DNA of 12,490 bases from Clostridia bacterium (GTDB lineage: Bacteria; Bacillota; Clostridia; Christensenellales; Aristaeellaceae): contig CAAGFE010000088.1 in assembly GCA_900769075.1 (NCBI GenBank), positions 1 to 12,490 on the forward strand, written 5' to 3'. Numbering within the stretch: the stretch's first letter is position 1; each line of letters starts with the position of its first letter. A model generated the notes under the pieces. It saw only the letters and a program-made list of their open reading frames with translations, did no database searches and was not told the DNA's origin. The position numbers and the translations under genes were made by a program. Positions 1 to 8,829 of this stretch are shown here, piece by piece.

Positions 1-3000
1 ACGCGCTCGGCGGTCGAAGCGGTGGAGAGGCGCTTTTCGAGGTCGGCGATGGCGGTGCGGTAGCGGCTCTGCTGCTCGTGGACGTAGTCCGTGCGGATGC
101 GGGCGATGGTATCCGGCGCGTAGCGGTGCATGTAGATGAGGCACTTGAAGCCGTTCTTCTTGCCGGAATCGAAGAGCCAGTAAATCGGGCGCTTCTGGTA
201 GATTTTCAGGTGGTCGGCGTAGAAGTCGTTCAGGAAGTAGCTGCGGATGACCTGCCGGGGCGTGCCGCTGCTGCCACGGGGGCTCCCCGCACCTAGCGCG
301 TTGGCGATGAAGCGCAGGTTTTCCTCCAAGGTCTCCTTGCCAAAGACGGTCTCCACGAACTGCACAAAGCGGCCCACGATATCGTCGTCGAAGTACTCGT
401 CGTCGCTGATGGGCAGGATGCCGTCCGCATCCGGGTAGAAGAAGTTCTCGTCGATGACAATACCTTCTGCATGATACGCACGATTCAGTTCGGCAGCGCT
501 GACTGTTCCGGGCTGACTGTTGAGCTTGTCTGCGAAAGCGCGGGCAGAATATGGCTCACCCGCAAACATCAGACCGGGCTTGTAGATGGAGTACCGCCCG
601 AACATGCAGCCCACGGCATAGGAGATGAAGCTGCGGATGTCGCGCCCGAGGTCGGCGCGGCGCACGGTCACGTCCTTGTCCTCGACCTCCGGGGTCAGCT
701 CGTCCTGCAGGCCGTAGATGTCGATGAAGATGCGGTTGAGCTCCTCCTCGTTGGCCTTGAGCTTGGCAAAGCGCGCGTTGCACTCGCCCTGCCAGAGCAG
801 GAAGCACAGCTCCAGCGGGCAGCTCACCTCGAGCTTGCAGCCGTAATAGTGGGTCATCGTGCAGGCGATGTTCGTGCCCTCCCAAAGCCCACGGCTCCAA
901 GTGATGAAGGGGTGCTCCTTGAAGTCCCAGGAGGTTTCAAAGGAGTCCCAATCGAGTTTTGAAACTTGGATATTCTCGTCTACAATGAAATCGACGTTTT
1001 CTTCCTGGGAAAAAATTAGTGGCAAACTCTTGATATTTCCAGCCTGATAGTTCAACGTTGGATTAAGAATACTCAAGATTTCAACACACACACACGATGC
1101 CAAAAATCCAAGAGTATACTTATTGTCAACTTTTGAGAACAACGTGGATCCAGCAACATCGAAGAAACATCCAGAAGGCAAATAACGAATTCCGAATTTT
1201 GAAGAACTGATAAACGACCAAGTAAGGCCTTCATGACAATACCAATCGTGAGCTCCGTTTTCACGATGTCCGCTCATCTTGTTCATATATTTTCTTCCTT
1301 CGTTGTTAAACCAAAGAACCTCTTGAAGATTTCCGTACCATAACCGGAACTCGCCGCCCTTATTGTATGGAAAATACCTTGCTTTACTCTGATCGATTTC
1401 TTGAATGCTTTTCAAAGAAAAGTCGATCATGTCCTTATTCACTTCCCACCATTCACGAACAAAAACCTCGTTCTTACCTGTACCCATGCCAATTTTTACG
1501 TCAGCAACATCACCGATCAGGAACCCATCTATATATGCTTTCATAATATTTTCACTTGCCCAATACGCCACCGGCGCGCCCGGAATCTTTGAGAAGTTAT
1601 CCTGCTGCGCAACAAAACGATTCTGCCCGGCGAGGAACATTTCCTCCTTGCCCTGCTGGGTAGTCGGCTCAATCAGTCGTGCATATGTTCCCTTATACCC
1701 GACAACATGCCGCTTGCTCAGCACAAAGCTGGTGGTCTGTACTACCTCGCCGCCGATTTCCTCAAACGCCCTCGCGCCGAGGTGCGCCATGTTCACGGTG
1801 TCCACCTTGAGCAGCTTGGCGCGCAGCTTTTCAAAGCTGCTCAGGAACATCCATGCGTGCTGGGTAATCATCGCCTGATAGCCGTTTTCGCGGGTCATTT
1901 CGCCGCAGCGCTCGATGAACACGGCAAACAGGTCGCCCTTGCTGTCGGGATAGGCTTTTTTCACAAAATCGCTCAGCCAAGCGCCCATGTTGCTGCCACC
2001 CATATACGGCGGGTTTGTCACCACCACGTCATACTTCTGCACGAGCACCCGCGCCTGCTCCATCAGCGGGGCCAACACGCCAATCGCCTCCAGCGTGCGC
2101 CCCTGCACCGTCAGGTTGCCGTAATCGGCCATCTCATCCATCTCCGCCATGCGGGCGTCGAGCGCGTCCAGCTCCTCCAGCGTCACGTTCGGCTCGATGA
2201 GGCTGCCGTACTCCTTCGCGTCCACAAAGGCGGCGTACACCCGGCGGGCGATGTCCTGCTGCGGGCCAAAGAGCGCAAAGGCGTCCTTCGGCATGTCGCC
2301 GCTCTCCGCAATCGTGCGCACATGCGGCTGAATCCCGCGGGAGAAGAAGCGCCTGTCCACCTGCCGCGCCTTCATCATCACGGCGAAATAGGCGAGCTGC
2401 GCCGCGCGGTCGTCGATGTCCAGCCCGTAGAGGTTGTTTTGCAGGATACTTTGCACGGCCTCGCGGGTGGAATAGCCGTAGGCCTGATAGATTTGCAGCA
2501 GCACGTCGAACATGTACACGAGGATATGCCCGCTGCCCATGCAGGGGTCGATGCAGCGGATGTCCTCTGGCTTCATCTGCGCATACTCAGCGCGGATGCG
2601 CGCAAGCGACTGCTGCACCTGCGGCTCCTGCTCTGCCTCCTCCAGATAGTACCGCCAGCCAGCCTTGAGCGCCTCGTCGGGATGCCCCTCCACCCACAGG
2701 CGTCCGAGGCTGTTTTCCACCATGTAGCGCACAATCCAGTCCGGCGTGAAGAGCTGCGTCGCCGCGGGGATGTCGCGCTTGCCGATCTTGATGTTCTTTT
2801 TGAGGTTTGCAAAGACCTCGTCCTTCGGCTCCGCGTTGTAATACTGGTACAGCCAGCCGATGATCTGCACCTGATCGAGCCAGTCCGCCTCCGGGATGAG
2901 GGCGATCATCTGCTCGATGACGCTGCCCTCGCGCAGCAGGTTGTCCGGCATCAGCAGGCCGGTGTAGTCCGCGATGGGCGTAAACATGCCGGGCAGGATG

Positions 3001-3467
3001 CTGCACAGCGCGTTGCACTGGGTGATGAGCAGGTATTTGTAGAGCGCCTCGTCGTCGCTGTCGCTCTTGAGCTGATACACGCGCTCCATGTCGAGCCCGT
3101 CCAGCTCCATATGGATGGCCTCGGCCAGAATCTGCGGATGGAAGCCGTTCTGCTCATCGGTGAACACGCGGATGCGCGTGGGCAAAAAGCCGTTCACCTC
3201 CATGAACCGCAGCGCGCAGAAGCGGTTGAACCATGTGTAGGCGGCCTCCTCCATCACGGCCTTGTAGCCGTTCTTCTGAATCCGGGCGATGAGCGCGGCG
3301 CGCTGCCTGCGCTCCGTGTCCGTCAGCAGATGCCCGTTTACGCTCTCCGCGTGGGGATCGCCGGGCGTCGTTTCCGTGATGCCGAAGCGCTCGGCGCGCT
3401 GGGAAACGCGGGCAATCAGCTCGCGCCGCGCCCAGACGGCGAATTTCCTGATGGCGTTCTTGTCCAT
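1..3467 (-). CDS. pglX: PglX, BREX type 1 adenine-specific DNA methyltransferase (3' end outside window)
   Basis: Site-specific N6-adenine methyltransferase that marks host DNA in BREX; its recognition domain sets the motif. The frame is open from ATG 3467 to the left edge, about 1155 residues, so only a short C-terminal piece of a roughly 1200-residue protein is missing. Seen: an FTPDWIVRYMV block near residue 240, typical of PglX; SAM-binding motif I DPCMGSGH at residues 307-314; catalytic NPPY at 485-488 (bases 2004-2015). A GMGTGKNEVFVR block near 660 opens the likely target-recognition region, which is AT-rich and ends near residue 850. The start is supported by AAGGAG 8 bases upstream (3476-3481). 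It lies 18 bases after the DUF262 gene and is surely co-transcribed. I checked the frame by hand at the start, around 960-1120 and 1440-1500, and from 600 to 240, and saw no stop or frameshift. Confidence 0.95.
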   Translation of the reverse strand, partial: MDKNAIRKFAVWARRELIARVSQRAERFGITETTPGDPHAESVNGHLLTDTERRQRAALIARIQKNGYKAVMEEAAYTWFNRFCALRFMEVNGFLPTRIRVFTDEQNGFHPQILAEAIHMELDGLDMERVYQLKSDSDDEALYKYLLITQCNALCSILPGMFTPIADYTGLLMPDNLLREGSVIEQMIALIPEADWLDQVQIIGWLYQYYNAEPKDEVFANLKKNIKIGKRDIPAATQLFTPDWIVRYMVENSLGRLWVEGHPDEALKAGWRYYLEEAEQEPQVQQSLARIRAEYAQMKPEDIRCIDPCMGSGHILVYMFDVLLQIYQAYGYSTREAVQSILQNNLYGLDIDDRAAQLAYFAVMMKARQVDRRFFSRGIQPHVRTIAESGDMPKDAFALFGPQQDIARRVYAAFVDAKEYGSLIEPNVTLEELDALDARMAEMDEMADYGNLTVQGRTLEAIGVLAPLMEQARVLVQKYDVVVTNPPYMGGSNMGAWLSDFVKKAYPDSKGDLFAVFIERCGEMTRENGYQAMITQHAWMFLSSFEKLRAKLLKVDTVNMAHLGARAFEEIGGEVVQTTSFVLSKRHVVGYKGTYARLIEPTTQQGKEEMFLAGQNRFVAQQDNFSKIPGAPVAYWASENIMKAYIDGFLIGDVADVKIGMGTGKNEVFVREWWEVNKDMIDFSLKSIQEIDQSKARYFPYNKGGEFRLWYGNLQEVLWFNNEGRKYMNKMSGHRENGAHDWYCHEGLTWSFISSSKFGIRYLPSGCFFDVAGSTLFSKVDNKYTLGFLASCVCVEILSILNPTLNYQAGNIKSLPLIFSQEENVDFIVDENIQVSKLDWDSFETSWDFKEHPFITWSRGLWEGTNIACTMTHYYGCKLEVSCPLELCFLLWQGECNARFAKLKANEEELNRIFIDIYGLQDELTPEVEDKDVTVRRADLGRDIRSFISYAVGCMFGRYSIYKPGLMFAGEPYSARAFADKLNSQPGTVSAAELNRAYHAEGIVIDENFFYPDADGILPISDDEYFDDDIVGRFVQFVETVFGKETLEENLRFIANALGAGSPRGSSGTPRQVIRSYFLNDFYADHLKIYQKRPIYWLFDSGKKNGFKCLIYMHRYAPDTIARIRTDYVHEQQSRYRTAIADLEKRLSTASTAER

Positions 3468-3485
3468 GGTGCGCTCTCCTTTGGG

Positions 3486-5261
3486 TTATACCCAACCATT
3501 TTCTTTGAACTTGCGGATCATTTCAAGCTGTTCAGGAGTCGGGCCCGCAGCGGAATCACCACTGCTGTATTCCTTGTTCCAGGTTTCCATGAGCTTCAAC
3601 AGGCTTTCGGAGATGTGAATATCACGCTCCGTAATATCGTCAAGCCCCCACTCTTCCACATTGCTTTGTGACAGTGCCTTTGTGACAGCAATCTGAGATT
3701 CCTTATACATATCCTTTTTCTTGCCAAAGTAGCCATTGCCAGCAACGATATTCAGCCGTTTCTCGAAAGGAATCTTGTTGCCGATATGCTCTATCTTTTC
3801 CTTAACGGCCTCATCACTCACATTAACGAAGTAGTTGTTGCGCCACTTCTGCGGGAAAATATGTTCAATTTCCCACGTTTCAGGCAGCAGCGTATTCTGC
3901 TCTGGCTCTTGATAGGCGATGATCTTCAGCATCATCCGAACCACATTGCGATTCGGAACCCGGATAGCAGAAGGCAAAGCTGACATGCTCATCTCTTTGA
4001 AGCTGAAATCCGGCTGCGTCGCATTGGCAATGGACACATTCAGCTTCAAGATGTCACTCTTGACTGCATTGATGGTCGGAGCAAGCAAGTATCTTGTCAG
4101 GAGCTCCGCGATCAGCTTGCGAAGGAGACGGAGAAATTGCTGATCAAACAGCGCCTCTGAGCGATGCTTCATATAGTAGATGACGACAGGATACTTCCAG
4201 TATTCGTTGGGATATGAAGTCAGTACATCAAGTGCCTGCAGCACGAGCGTGTTCTGGCTCCATGTTTCATCGTTTAGAACCTCTCGCTTATTGACCACAC
4301 TCCAGAAATTCAGAATAACCCTCAGATCATCCATGAGCCCGGGTGCCAGAAGACGCTTTGTATCTTCCAGATAATACTTGCGGATACCGGGAGTTGTCGA
4401 ATTGCTGTCACCGCTCAGCGCTCTCAAATAGAACATATTGTAGTAGAAAAGCTGCTGAATACTCTCGCCGACATAAGCTGCCTGTTCGTCAAGCTCCTTC
4501 CAAGCCTCAATGAATGCTGTTTTTTCTCCATCCCTTTTGCTATTGTAGATTTGTGCTTTGAAAATATCTGCATCTGACAACGGGAGCCCCCGATCATTCA
4601 GCGTTGAAAAGATCGTAAGCGCTGTGTCCTGCGTATCAGCCGTGATGGGCATAAGAATCGCCTGATTCAGCAGGGCATAGATGAAATCATACACCAGAAG
4701 AGGGCTGTTATTTGCAGCCTCGTCAACTAAATCAGAGAAACGCAGATAGTTCCGTGAGTAGTTATCCTCCGCGTGTTTGTCAGCTTCTCCTGTTTTTAGA
4801 ATGCTACGCAAAACTTCATTGCCAGCATTGCTGATTACCCGTGAGGTCAACAGAATATCATCGAAATCAACTTCTCCCGTGAGCTTATTCGCTCGCCAGA
4901 TACACTCCTGAATATGCTTGATGAAGTTCTCGGACTCTTTGCTCTGCGCACCCTTTTTCAGCTTGGTGTAAATTGCCCGCAGCAAGAGAAATAATGAGGT
5001 AATACGCTGTTGACCATCAATAATTTCCTGTTCGCCATCAAGATTCTCGAATGAAACAATGCAGCCAAGAAAATATGTCGCAGTACGGCGCGATCCGCCT
5101 TTCTTCTGAGTAAACTCCCAGAGATCATTGAAAAGCGTGTCAACCTGATCAAAGTTCCAGGCATATGGTCTTTGATACTCAGGAATAACGAAAGGATGCT
5201 CAATGCCAGAGGAAAGCAGCGCTTTTACGCTTTGCTTGTTTACTTCAATCGTTGCAGCCAT
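3486..5261 (-). CDS. DUF262-DUF1524 protein, GmrSD/BrxU-like type IV restriction nuclease
   Basis: Single-chain GmrSD-type protein of 591 residues. The N-terminal DUF262 domain carries IPEYQRPYAW at 26-35, DGQQR at 82-86 (the ParB/Srx-like NTP site) and NDRGLPLSDADIFK at 222-235. The C-terminal DUF1524 domain carries the HNH-like pair H467 and P470 in EIEHIFP, then IGNK at 493-496, N504 and FGKKKDMYKES at 512-522. All hallmark residues are present, so it is probably active. Family knowledge: GmrSD proteins cut DNA with modified cytosines in an NTP-dependent way, and BrxU is a GmrSD homologue encoded within a BREX locus. Its position, 12 bases after brxC and 18 before pglX, ties it to the BREX transcript. 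The SD GAGGTGG starts inside the brxC stop codon. Local GC is lower than in brxC, suggesting separate acquisition. The substrate is not readable from sequence. Confidence 0.92.
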   Translation of the reverse strand: MAATIEVNKQSVKALLSSGIEHPFVIPEYQRPYAWNFDQVDTLFNDLWEFTQKKGGSRRTATYFLGCIVSFENLDGEQEIIDGQQRITSLFLLLRAIYTKLKKGAQSKESENFIKHIQECIWRANKLTGEVDFDDILLTSRVISNAGNEVLRSILKTGEADKHAEDNYSRNYLRFSDLVDEAANNSPLLVYDFIYALLNQAILMPITADTQDTALTIFSTLNDRGLPLSDADIFKAQIYNSKRDGEKTAFIEAWKELDEQAAYVGESIQQLFYYNMFYLRALSGDSNSTTPGIRKYYLEDTKRLLAPGLMDDLRVILNFWSVVNKREVLNDETWSQNTLVLQALDVLTSYPNEYWKYPVVIYYMKHRSEALFDQQFLRLLRKLIAELLTRYLLAPTINAVKSDILKLNVSIANATQPDFSFKEMSMSALPSAIRVPNRNVVRMMLKIIAYQEPEQNTLLPETWEIEHIFPQKWRNNYFVNVSDEAVKEKIEHIGNKIPFEKRLNIVAGNGYFGKKKDMYKESQIAVTKALSQSNVEEWGLDDITERDIHISESLLKLMETWNKEYSSGDSAAGPTPEQLEMIRKFKENGWV

Positions 5262-5273
5262 AGGTAGTCCACC

Positions 5274-8200
5274 TCACTTCAGCTCAATGCCGTCGCTGCC
5301 CTTCATGTAGGCGAGCAGTTGTTTGCGCATCTGCTCCACATAGGCATCCACGTCCGCCTCGGTTTCCAGCCGCTTGGCGGGGAAGATGGATGCACGGAAG
5401 ATTGGTTTGTAGGTTTTCTTCGGCGTCGGCGAGGGAGACGGGCCCGGTGCCGGTGCGGGCGGCTTGGGGCGTGCGGCGTCCTCCAGGCGGCTGAGCACGT
5501 TGTCCTTGTAGCTCCACATGGGCGGCATCAGGCCGTCCAACAGCGCAAGGCTGTCCGTCGAGGCGATCCGCTGCTTCTGCTGCGTAAAGAAGTCGTCCGC
5601 CTTTTGAATGATGGGGCGGATGTCTGCGTCCTGCGCATCCTCGGCCTTTGTGTGGATGTCCTCCATGCACTGGCGCACGACCTCAAGGAGCTCTGTGCGC
5701 TTCTCTGCCAGCATCTGGTTGTGTGCCCTGCGAACGGTGTCCATCAGGCTGTTCAGCTCGGGAATGCGGCGATAGTTGTAGCGCCCATTGGCCGGAATCA
5801 GGCAGATCAACCGGATGGTATTGAGCGCCTGATTGGCTTCCTCCACCTTCTCGATGTGATACAGGTCATTGCGCATCTCTGCCAAAAAGTCCACCGCGCT
5901 GTCAAAGGTGCTCACCTGTGTGGAGAAGAAGTCCTCCAGGGGCTGGATGTCCTCCTTGGCCTCATCAAGCGCATCCTCCTTGGCCAGCAGCCGGTTGATG
6001 AGCGCTTCATTGTCCCGCTGCTGGGAAAGCACGTCGCTAACGAGCGCTAGCGCAGTGGTGACAAGGCTGTGGTCGGGATACTTGTGTCCCGCATAGCGCC
6101 CGTCCATGTCTTCGTAATGCATTCTGAGCTGAGTAAACCGGTCCACGATAAAGCGGATCAGGCCATCCTCATCGTTGGGGATATCCATCACCTCGAAGAA
6201 CTCGCGCACGAACTCGCGCGCCTGCTTCATTTTTTGCAGCGACAGGACATGGCGCTTGCTGATGACGGTCTTGCCGATTTCACTCTTCTTGCGGAGCATG
6301 TCAGGCAGCTTTGGGTTATCCGGCTGAATCGTCGTTCCCGCATACTTGATGGTCACGCGCTGATCGACGATCAGCTTGGCAGCCACCGCGGCAATGTCGA
6401 TTTCGCGCCAGCCATACGGAATGGCGCTGTAGCGGCTTTGGATGTCAGCCATCGACGTGGGGAGCTTCCGGTTGTCCTGAATCTCAAGGTACTCGTACAT
6501 CCGGTCAGCCGCTTCCTGATTGCGCTGCATACCGTAGGCCAGCATGTCGTTTGCCGTGCCGTTGAGCACAGAGAGAATGTCGGCATCGGTTTCCGCATTC
6601 CAGGTGATCAGGCCGAGGTCGCTGTACACATGGGAAACCAGGTATTCCAGTGCCTGGTCGATGCGGCTCTTTGCATCGCCGCCCTTGAGAGGCAGCTTTT
6701 CGCCGTCCGCGAAGAAGGTGCCCTCGACGATGGCGCGGCGCAGCTCTTCGATGGCCGTGAGCTCATATTTGCTGGCTTCGTCCTGCTGATCGCGGATGAT
6801 GTCCTGCACAGACTTGGGCAGCTGGGCGATATTGCGCTGCTTGACGTACTTGCGAATCTTCATCGCGCTTTCGAGCGATTCATAATACGGCGTATCCGCC
6901 AGCACGACAGCCGCTTCCCTGCCCTTGGTCTCGCTCATCAGCCGGAAGTCGGATTTTATCGGTGCATCCGTGGCGACAGTCAGGAAGCGCAGGCGCATAC
7001 CGCCGGTGAGCACGCCGACAGCGGTGCCGTCCACCATCTGGTCGAAAGCGAAGTCGTACTTGCCGTAGCGGTACTTCTTTGTCGTGTAGATGTCGGCAAA
7101 GATCATGTGACCGATGCGCTCCACGATGGCGGCGGTATCGACCGGCGTGTTCCGGATTTCGCGCTGGATGTCCTGCTCCTCGTCGGTGAGGAAGTTGTAG
7201 GTGTCGCCTGTCCGGGCGATGTAGTTCTGGCTCATCAGCCGGTTGAGGGACGCCGATACAGCGGTGCGCATGGTGATCTTGTCCGCGCGCAGGTCATCCG
7301 CCATCAGGATGACGATGTTGTCCAGATTGGCCTTCACATCGTCGATATAACGGATGAGGTAGAGGAGCTTGAGCACATCCACGTCCTGCGGTTCAATGCC
7401 GAGGCGGCTGTCCGCAGCCCGCTGGCAGCGCTCGATGACGCGGCGGATGGAGCCGTCCAAGAAGGTATGAACCGTGTCGTAGAAACGGAAGAATGGCACA
7501 AGCGCGTACTCATCGCACGTTTGGATCTTCTGAGCAGCTTCCTGAAAGCCGGAGAGCATCGAACGCTCGCCGCCGGAGAAGTGCTTGCCGGCGTTGCCGT
7601 GCTTGCGCAGCTCGGAGAAGACCTTCTGCATGATGATGAACTGATAGGGGACAAACGGGAAATCCACCGCAAACTCGCCGGGACCGGAATAGCCCTTGAT
7701 GTCCAGAATGGAATCGGTGAAGCTGAATAGGTTGCGCAACACGGAATCGTTGGCGTCATAAAGAGCTTCAAGGCGGGCTGCGGCTTCAGGCTTCTTTCTC
7801 AGGATACGCTTCTGGATGACCTCGTCCACGGAGGAAGAGGTCAGACTCAGGCGCGTCTTGAAGCGGGCCTGAATACGGGAAAACTCGTCCGCCCGCACCT
7901 TGATGATTTCATCAATGGCCTCCTGACCGGTGCAGATGACCCAAACCTTTCCCTTGCATTCGCTGCCCAGCTTCTCGACAATGGACTGGAGATTGAGCAG
8001 CAGATCGGTGTCCGTGCCGACGTACTGCCCCACCTCATCCGCCATAAACAGCAGCCGGAAGTCCTTGGGCTTCTGATCGACATATTCCTTGATGTCGGCG
8101 ATCAGCTGCTCAATGGAAAACTCCACAGGGCTCTTGTCGGAAAACCACGCGAGCGCATCCGCTTCGCTGATGTCCAGCACCTGAACCATAGCCGCGATGA

Positions 8201-8816
8201 TGTGCTTTCTCTTGAATTTGTAGACCCTGCGCACGCTCACCCAGCTCTCGCCGCTGAGCGCTTCAAATGCCTGCCGGAAAGCCGCCGTCTTGCCCTGATG
8301 CTCAATGTAATGCTCCAGCATGGAGAGCTTCAGGTCGTTGCCGTAGAAGCCCAGATGGTTGTAGAACATCTTGGCAAAGACGCGCAGAACAGCCGTCTTG
8401 TCCTTGTTGATGGAGCTTTCCACGTCGATGTTGAACAGAATCGCTTCCGTCTGGCTTCGGGTGGATTTATCAATCATCATGAAGGTGGCGGGATCATCGG
8501 CGAACTTCTCCCTAAAGCGCTCGACGGTTCGGATTCCCTTGACTTTCCTGTTCTCCAGAATGTAGGACAGCATCTTCAGGAAGTGGGATTTACCGCTGCC
8601 AAAGAAGCCGGAAATCCACACGCCGGTATCCGCGGTCGGCGTATCAAAGGCGTCGCTGTAATAGCTGAAGAAGGACATGAAATGCTTTTTCAGCTCATTG
8701 GTGATGACGTATTCGTGCAGCTCCTGTTCAATGACATCATCGTCGGACTGCTCCACCTGAATCACGCCGTTGATTTTGCGGTTAATATCATCGGCGAACA
8801 TGTCGTAAATCTGCAT
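5274..8816 (-). CDS. brxC: BrxC, BREX P-loop ATPase
   Basis: Large BREX ATPase of the BrxC/PglY family, 1180 residues, close to the usual length of about 1200. Seen: Walker A GFFGSGKS at residues 70-77; Walker B-like LLFMADE ending at D260-E261; a sensor-like stretch VWVICTGQEA at 291-300. Long helical segments follow, then a Pro-rich linker at about 1116-1138 leads to a conserved-looking 42-residue tail. The family is required for BREX defence and is thought to work on DNA with the other Brx proteins. An upstream in-frame ATG at 8972 would add 52 residues overlapping brxB; it is rejected because the ATG at 8816 has AGGAG 7 bases upstream, and the protein then starts MQIYDMFADDINRKINGVIQ, as BrxC proteins usually do. 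The start lies 13 bases after the brxB stop. Confidence 0.95.
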   Translation of the reverse strand: MQIYDMFADDINRKINGVIQVEQSDDDVIEQELHEYVITNELKKHFMSFFSYYSDAFDTPTADTGVWISGFFGSGKSHFLKMLSYILENRKVKGIRTVERFREKFADDPATFMMIDKSTRSQTEAILFNIDVESSINKDKTAVLRVFAKMFYNHLGFYGNDLKLSMLEHYIEHQGKTAAFRQAFEALSGESWVSVRRVYKFKRKHIIAAMVQVLDISEADALAWFSDKSPVEFSIEQLIADIKEYVDQKPKDFRLLFMADEVGQYVGTDTDLLLNLQSIVEKLGSECKGKVWVICTGQEAIDEIIKVRADEFSRIQARFKTRLSLTSSSVDEVIQKRILRKKPEAAARLEALYDANDSVLRNLFSFTDSILDIKGYSGPGEFAVDFPFVPYQFIIMQKVFSELRKHGNAGKHFSGGERSMLSGFQEAAQKIQTCDEYALVPFFRFYDTVHTFLDGSIRRVIERCQRAADSRLGIEPQDVDVLKLLYLIRYIDDVKANLDNIVILMADDLRADKITMRTAVSASLNRLMSQNYIARTGDTYNFLTDEEQDIQREIRNTPVDTAAIVERIGHMIFADIYTTKKYRYGKYDFAFDQMVDGTAVGVLTGGMRLRFLTVATDAPIKSDFRLMSETKGREAAVVLADTPYYESLESAMKIRKYVKQRNIAQLPKSVQDIIRDQQDEASKYELTAIEELRRAIVEGTFFADGEKLPLKGGDAKSRIDQALEYLVSHVYSDLGLITWNAETDADILSVLNGTANDMLAYGMQRNQEAADRMYEYLEIQDNRKLPTSMADIQSRYSAIPYGWREIDIAAVAAKLIVDQRVTIKYAGTTIQPDNPKLPDMLRKKSEIGKTVISKRHVLSLQKMKQAREFVREFFEVMDIPNDEDGLIRFIVDRFTQLRMHYEDMDGRYAGHKYPDHSLVTTALALVSDVLSQQRDNEALINRLLAKEDALDEAKEDIQPLEDFFSTQVSTFDSAVDFLAEMRNDLYHIEKVEEANQALNTIRLICLIPANGRYNYRRIPELNSLMDTVRRAHNQMLAEKRTELLEVVRQCMEDIHTKAEDAQDADIRPIIQKADDFFTQQKQRIASTDSLALLDGLMPPMWSYKDNVLSRLEDAARPKPPAPAPGPSPSPTPKKTYKPIFRASIFPAKRLETEADVDAYVEQMRKQLLAYMKGSDGIELK

Positions 8817-8819
8817 GAT

Positions 8820-8828
8820 CCTTCTCCT
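8820..8828 (-). promoter_or_regulatory. Ribosome binding site fixing the brxC start
   Basis: On the minus strand AGGAGAAGG lies just before ATG 8816, with 7 bases between AGGAG and the codon. It decides against the in-frame ATG at 8972, which lies deep within brxB. Confidence 0.8.
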
Positions 8829-8829
8829 C

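Noticed and set aside
381..408. Repeated GTC triplets that look like a short tandem repeat
   Set aside because: They encode an acidic Asp-rich patch of PglX, in frame and interrupted; no sign of a variable repeat.
1707..3671. A 654-codon open frame on the plus strand opposite pglX
   Set aside because: It mirrors the strong GC bias of pglX codons. Its product is rich in His, Leu, Val and Arg with no domain pattern, and the minus strand encodes clear PglX motifs throughout.
6069..7730. A 553-codon plus-strand open frame opposite brxC
   Set aside because: Antisense shadow of brxC with low-complexity composition and no recognisable motif.
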